Source of the DNA: Pseudomonadota bacterium
Lineage (GTDB): Bacteria; Desulfobacterota; Desulfovibrionia; Desulfovibrionales; Desulfovibrionaceae
DNA: 6,792 bases
NCBI GenBank assembly: GCA_023426275.1
Contig: JAFABC010000096.1
Coordinates: 1-6,792, forward strand
Reading direction: 5' to 3'
Shown: positions 5,217 through 6,792 of the stretch, piece by piece
How positions within the stretch are numbered: position 1 is the first letter of the stretch
Layout: each line of letters begins with the position of its first letter
Program-made: the position numbers and the translations under genes
The notes under the pieces: generated by a model
The model's database searches: none
Seen by the model: only the letters and a program-made list of their open reading frames with translations
Told to the model about the DNA's origin: nothing

Positions 5217-6650
5217 ATGAAGTTGCCTTACAAAGCGTTGCTTCCCGTTCTCGTTGGTCTGGCCATCGCCGTCCTGCCCGTCCCCACGGGGCTGGCTCCC
5301 TACGCCTGGTACTATTTCGCCGTGTTCGCCGCCGTGGTGGTGGGGCTCGTGCTCGAACCCATCCCCGCCGCCGCCATCGGCGTCATGGGCGTCACCCTGG
5401 CCGCCCTGTTCCGGCTGGTGCCGGCCAATCCGCCCACGCCGCCAACCGCCAGCCAGTCCATCGCCTGGGCCCTGTCCGGCTTCGGCAACGGCACGGTCTG
5501 GCTCATCTTCATCGCCTTCATGTTCGCCCTGGGCTACGAAAAAACCGGCCTCGGCCGGCGCATCTCCCTGTCGCTGATCAAGATCCTCGGCAAAAAGACC
5601 CTGGGACTCGGCTACGCCGTGGCCTTCGCCGACTGCATCCTGGCCCCGTTCATGCCGTCCAACACGGCCCGAAGCGGCGGCACCATCTTCCCCATCATCA
5701 AGAACATCCCGCCGCTGTACGGCTCCACCCCGGAGCAGGACCCGCGCAAGATCGGCTCCTACATCATGTGGGTGGCCCTGGCCACGACCTGCGTGACCAG
5801 CTCCCTGTTCCTGACCGGACTGGCCCCCAACCTGCTGGCCGTGTCCGTGGTGGAAAAAACCGCCAACATCCGCCTGGAATGGACGCAGTGGTTCATCGCC
5901 ATCGCCCCGGTCGGCATCATCCTGTTCCTGGCCGTGCCGCTTCTCAGCTATTTCATCTATCCGCCCACCCAGAAGGAAAGCGCCGACGCGCCGATCTGGG
6001 CCGGCAAGGAACTCGCCGCCATGGGCCCCATCAGCCGCAAGGAGCTGACCATGGCCGGGCTGGCGCTGTTCGCCCTGGTGCTGTGGATTTTCGGCGGCAA
6101 GGCCATCAATTCCACCACCACGGCCTTCATCGCCCTGTGCCTCATGCTGCTGTTCAAGGTCATCACCTGGGACGACCTGCTCGCCAACAAGCAGGCCTGG
6201 AACGTGCTCATGTGGTTCGGCACCCTGGTCGCCCTGGCCGGCGGACTGGCCAAGACCGGCTTTTTGACCTGGTTCGCCAACGGCGTGGCCGCGCATCTGG
6301 TCGGCTACTCCCTGACCACCGTCATGGTGGCCCTGGTCGTGGTCTTCTTCGCCATCCACTACATCTTCGCCAGCGTCACCGCCCATGTCACCGCCCTGCT
6401 CGCCGTGTTCCTCACGGCGGCAGCGGCCGTGCCGGGCATGAACATGCAGGTCATGGCCCTGATGCTGTCCACCAGCCTCGGCATCATGGGCATCCTGACG
6501 CCCTTCGCCACGGGCCCCTCACCCATCTACTACGGCAGCGGCTACCTGCCGGCCAAGGACTTCTGGCGACTGGGCTTCATCTTCGGCCTGATCTTCCTGG
6601 GCGTCTTCCTGGCCATCGGCATCCCCTGGATGCTGGCCATCGGCGGTTAG
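5217..6650 (+). CDS. DASS/SLC13 family carboxylate transporter (CitT/TtdT/DiT1-like)
   Basis: This 477-residue integral inner-membrane protein has some twelve hydrophobic segments spread over its length and no large soluble domain. Diagnostic motifs of the divalent anion:sodium symporter family are present in both inverted halves: APFMPSNTARSGGTIFPI (143-160), whose SNT (148-150) is the first sodium/carboxylate-binding loop, and FASVTAHVTALL (384-395), its counterpart. TPFATGPSPIYYGSGY (428-443) is typical of the CitT/plant DiT1 branch, which moves citrate, tartrate, succinate, malate or 2-oxoglutarate, often by exchange. Length is normal for the family (about 470-490). AGGAGG (5206-5211) stands five bases before the ATG. 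In a sulfate reducer it would plausibly take up C4 or C6 carboxylates, but the substrate is not readable from sequence. Probably transcribed alone from the region holding the palindrome. Confidence 0.94.
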   Translation: MKLPYKALLPVLVGLAIAVLPVPTGLAPYAWYYFAVFAAVVVGLVLEPIPAAAIGVMGVTLAALFRLVPANPPTPPTASQSIAWALSGFGNGTVWLIFIAFMFALGYEKTGLGRRISLSLIKILGKKTLGLGYAVAFADCILAPFMPSNTARSGGTIFPIIKNIPPLYGSTPEQDPRKIGSYIMWVALATTCVTSSLFLTGLAPNLLAVSVVEKTANIRLEWTQWFIAIAPVGIILFLAVPLLSYFIYPPTQKESADAPIWAGKELAAMGPISRKELTMAGLALFALVLWIFGGKAINSTTTAFIALCLMLLFKVITWDDLLANKQAWNVLMWFGTLVALAGGLAKTGFLTWFANGVAAHLVGYSLTTVMVALVVVFFAIHYIFASVTAHVTALLAVFLTAAAAVPGMNMQVMALMLSTSLGIMGILTPFATGPSPIYYGSGYLPAKDFWRLGFIFGLIFLGVFLAIGIPWMLAIGG

Positions 6651-6656
6651 TTGGAA

Positions 6657-6713
6657 AAGATGCCTCCGGCGGCCGGGAGGGGGTCACCCCCTCCCGGACC
6701 CTCCCGAAAGGGG
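6657..6713 (+). repeat. GC-rich hairpin repeat, right copy (lead plus core)
   Basis: The element starts seven bases after the transporter stop with a lead (6657-6674) matched in inverted form at 212-232. It continues with the 39-base core (6675-6713) identical to 1-39. The core's GGGAGGGGG-TCA-CCCCCTCCC dyad (6675-6695) makes a very stable RNA hairpin at the end of the transporter message. Without a T-run it is better read as a REP-like element with a possible role in mRNA 3' protection or weak termination. Confidence 0.85.
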
Positions 6714-6761
6714 TGGAAGGACGGTCGGTTGGCTGGTCGGGCTTCGGACGTTTGTCGGCGC

Positions 6762-6792
6762 GTTTTTCTCCAGGCAAAGCCTGGAGAAAAAC
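6762..6792. repeat. Perfect inverted repeat at window end
   Basis: GTTTTTCTCCAGGC (6762-6775) and GCCTGGAGAAAAAC (6779-6792) are perfect 14-base arms around AAA. The window ends on the last base of the arm, so the repeat may be longer. It stands in the same place relative to the 39-base core as the hairpin 97-147 does on the left, and shares its CCAGGC/GCC apex. The T-run is on the 5' side of the stem on both strands, which argues against an intrinsic terminator. Confidence 0.8.

Noticed and set aside
4920..6386. 488-codon open frame on the minus strand opposite the transporter
   Set aside because: Its residues are a Gly/Asp/Gln/His-rich mirror of hydrophobic codons, with no domain motif. 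It is an antisense shadow typical of GC-rich genes.
6762..6792. Intrinsic terminator with T-run
   Set aside because: On both strands the T-run is on the 5' side of the stem and the A-run on the 3' side, the wrong order for rho-independent termination.

Overview
This is a GC-rich, densely coding bacterial window. The repeat style, the codon bias towards G/C third positions and the gene set (DUF4911-like protein, SLC13/CitT-type carboxylate transporter, orphan two-component proteins, a SPASM-like radical SAM enzyme) suggest a sulfate-reducing Desulfovibrionaceae, most like the Desulfovibrio magneticus / Solidesulfovibrio group. That assignment is an inference from gene content and style; no marker gene is present to prove it.

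Layout. Positions 1-240 are an intergenic block of GC-rich hairpin repeats. Then comes a plus-strand run of three genes: an M24 (aminopeptidase P type) metallopeptidase (270-1352), a small DUF4911-like protein whose GTG start overlaps the peptidase stop by four bases (1349-1648), and a REC-HPt phosphorelay protein (1718-2467). A minus-strand run converges on it, read right to left: a radical SAM protein with a SPASM-like C-terminus (4932-3823), an unrecognised 213-residue protein (3725-3084) and a single-domain response regulator (2932-2552). A 284-base divergent intergenic region (4933-5216) carries a perfect 7-7-7 palindrome in front of a plus-strand DASS/SLC13 (CitT/DiT1-like) di-/tricarboxylate transporter (5217-6650). 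The window closes with the same hairpin repeat module that opens it (6657-6792).

How the genes may work together. The peptidase and the DUF4911-like gene are translationally coupled. The REC-HPt protein and the stand-alone REC protein sit tail to tail and together supply the REC, HPt and REC steps of a phosphorelay, but no histidine kinase is present. The transporter is probably controlled on its own from the palindrome region.

The most unusual signals are regulatory. A well-spaced sigma-70-like promoter for the single-domain response regulator lies inside a terminator-like hairpin behind the unknown gene. Its predicted transcript begins at a tandem pair of 21-base repeats, each holding a GGGGA-N4-TCCCC dyad, exactly two helical turns apart. 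I found no CRISPR array, transposase, tRNA, rRNA or clear defence or novel enzymatic system. The radical SAM plus unknown-protein pair is the only candidate for new biochemistry.
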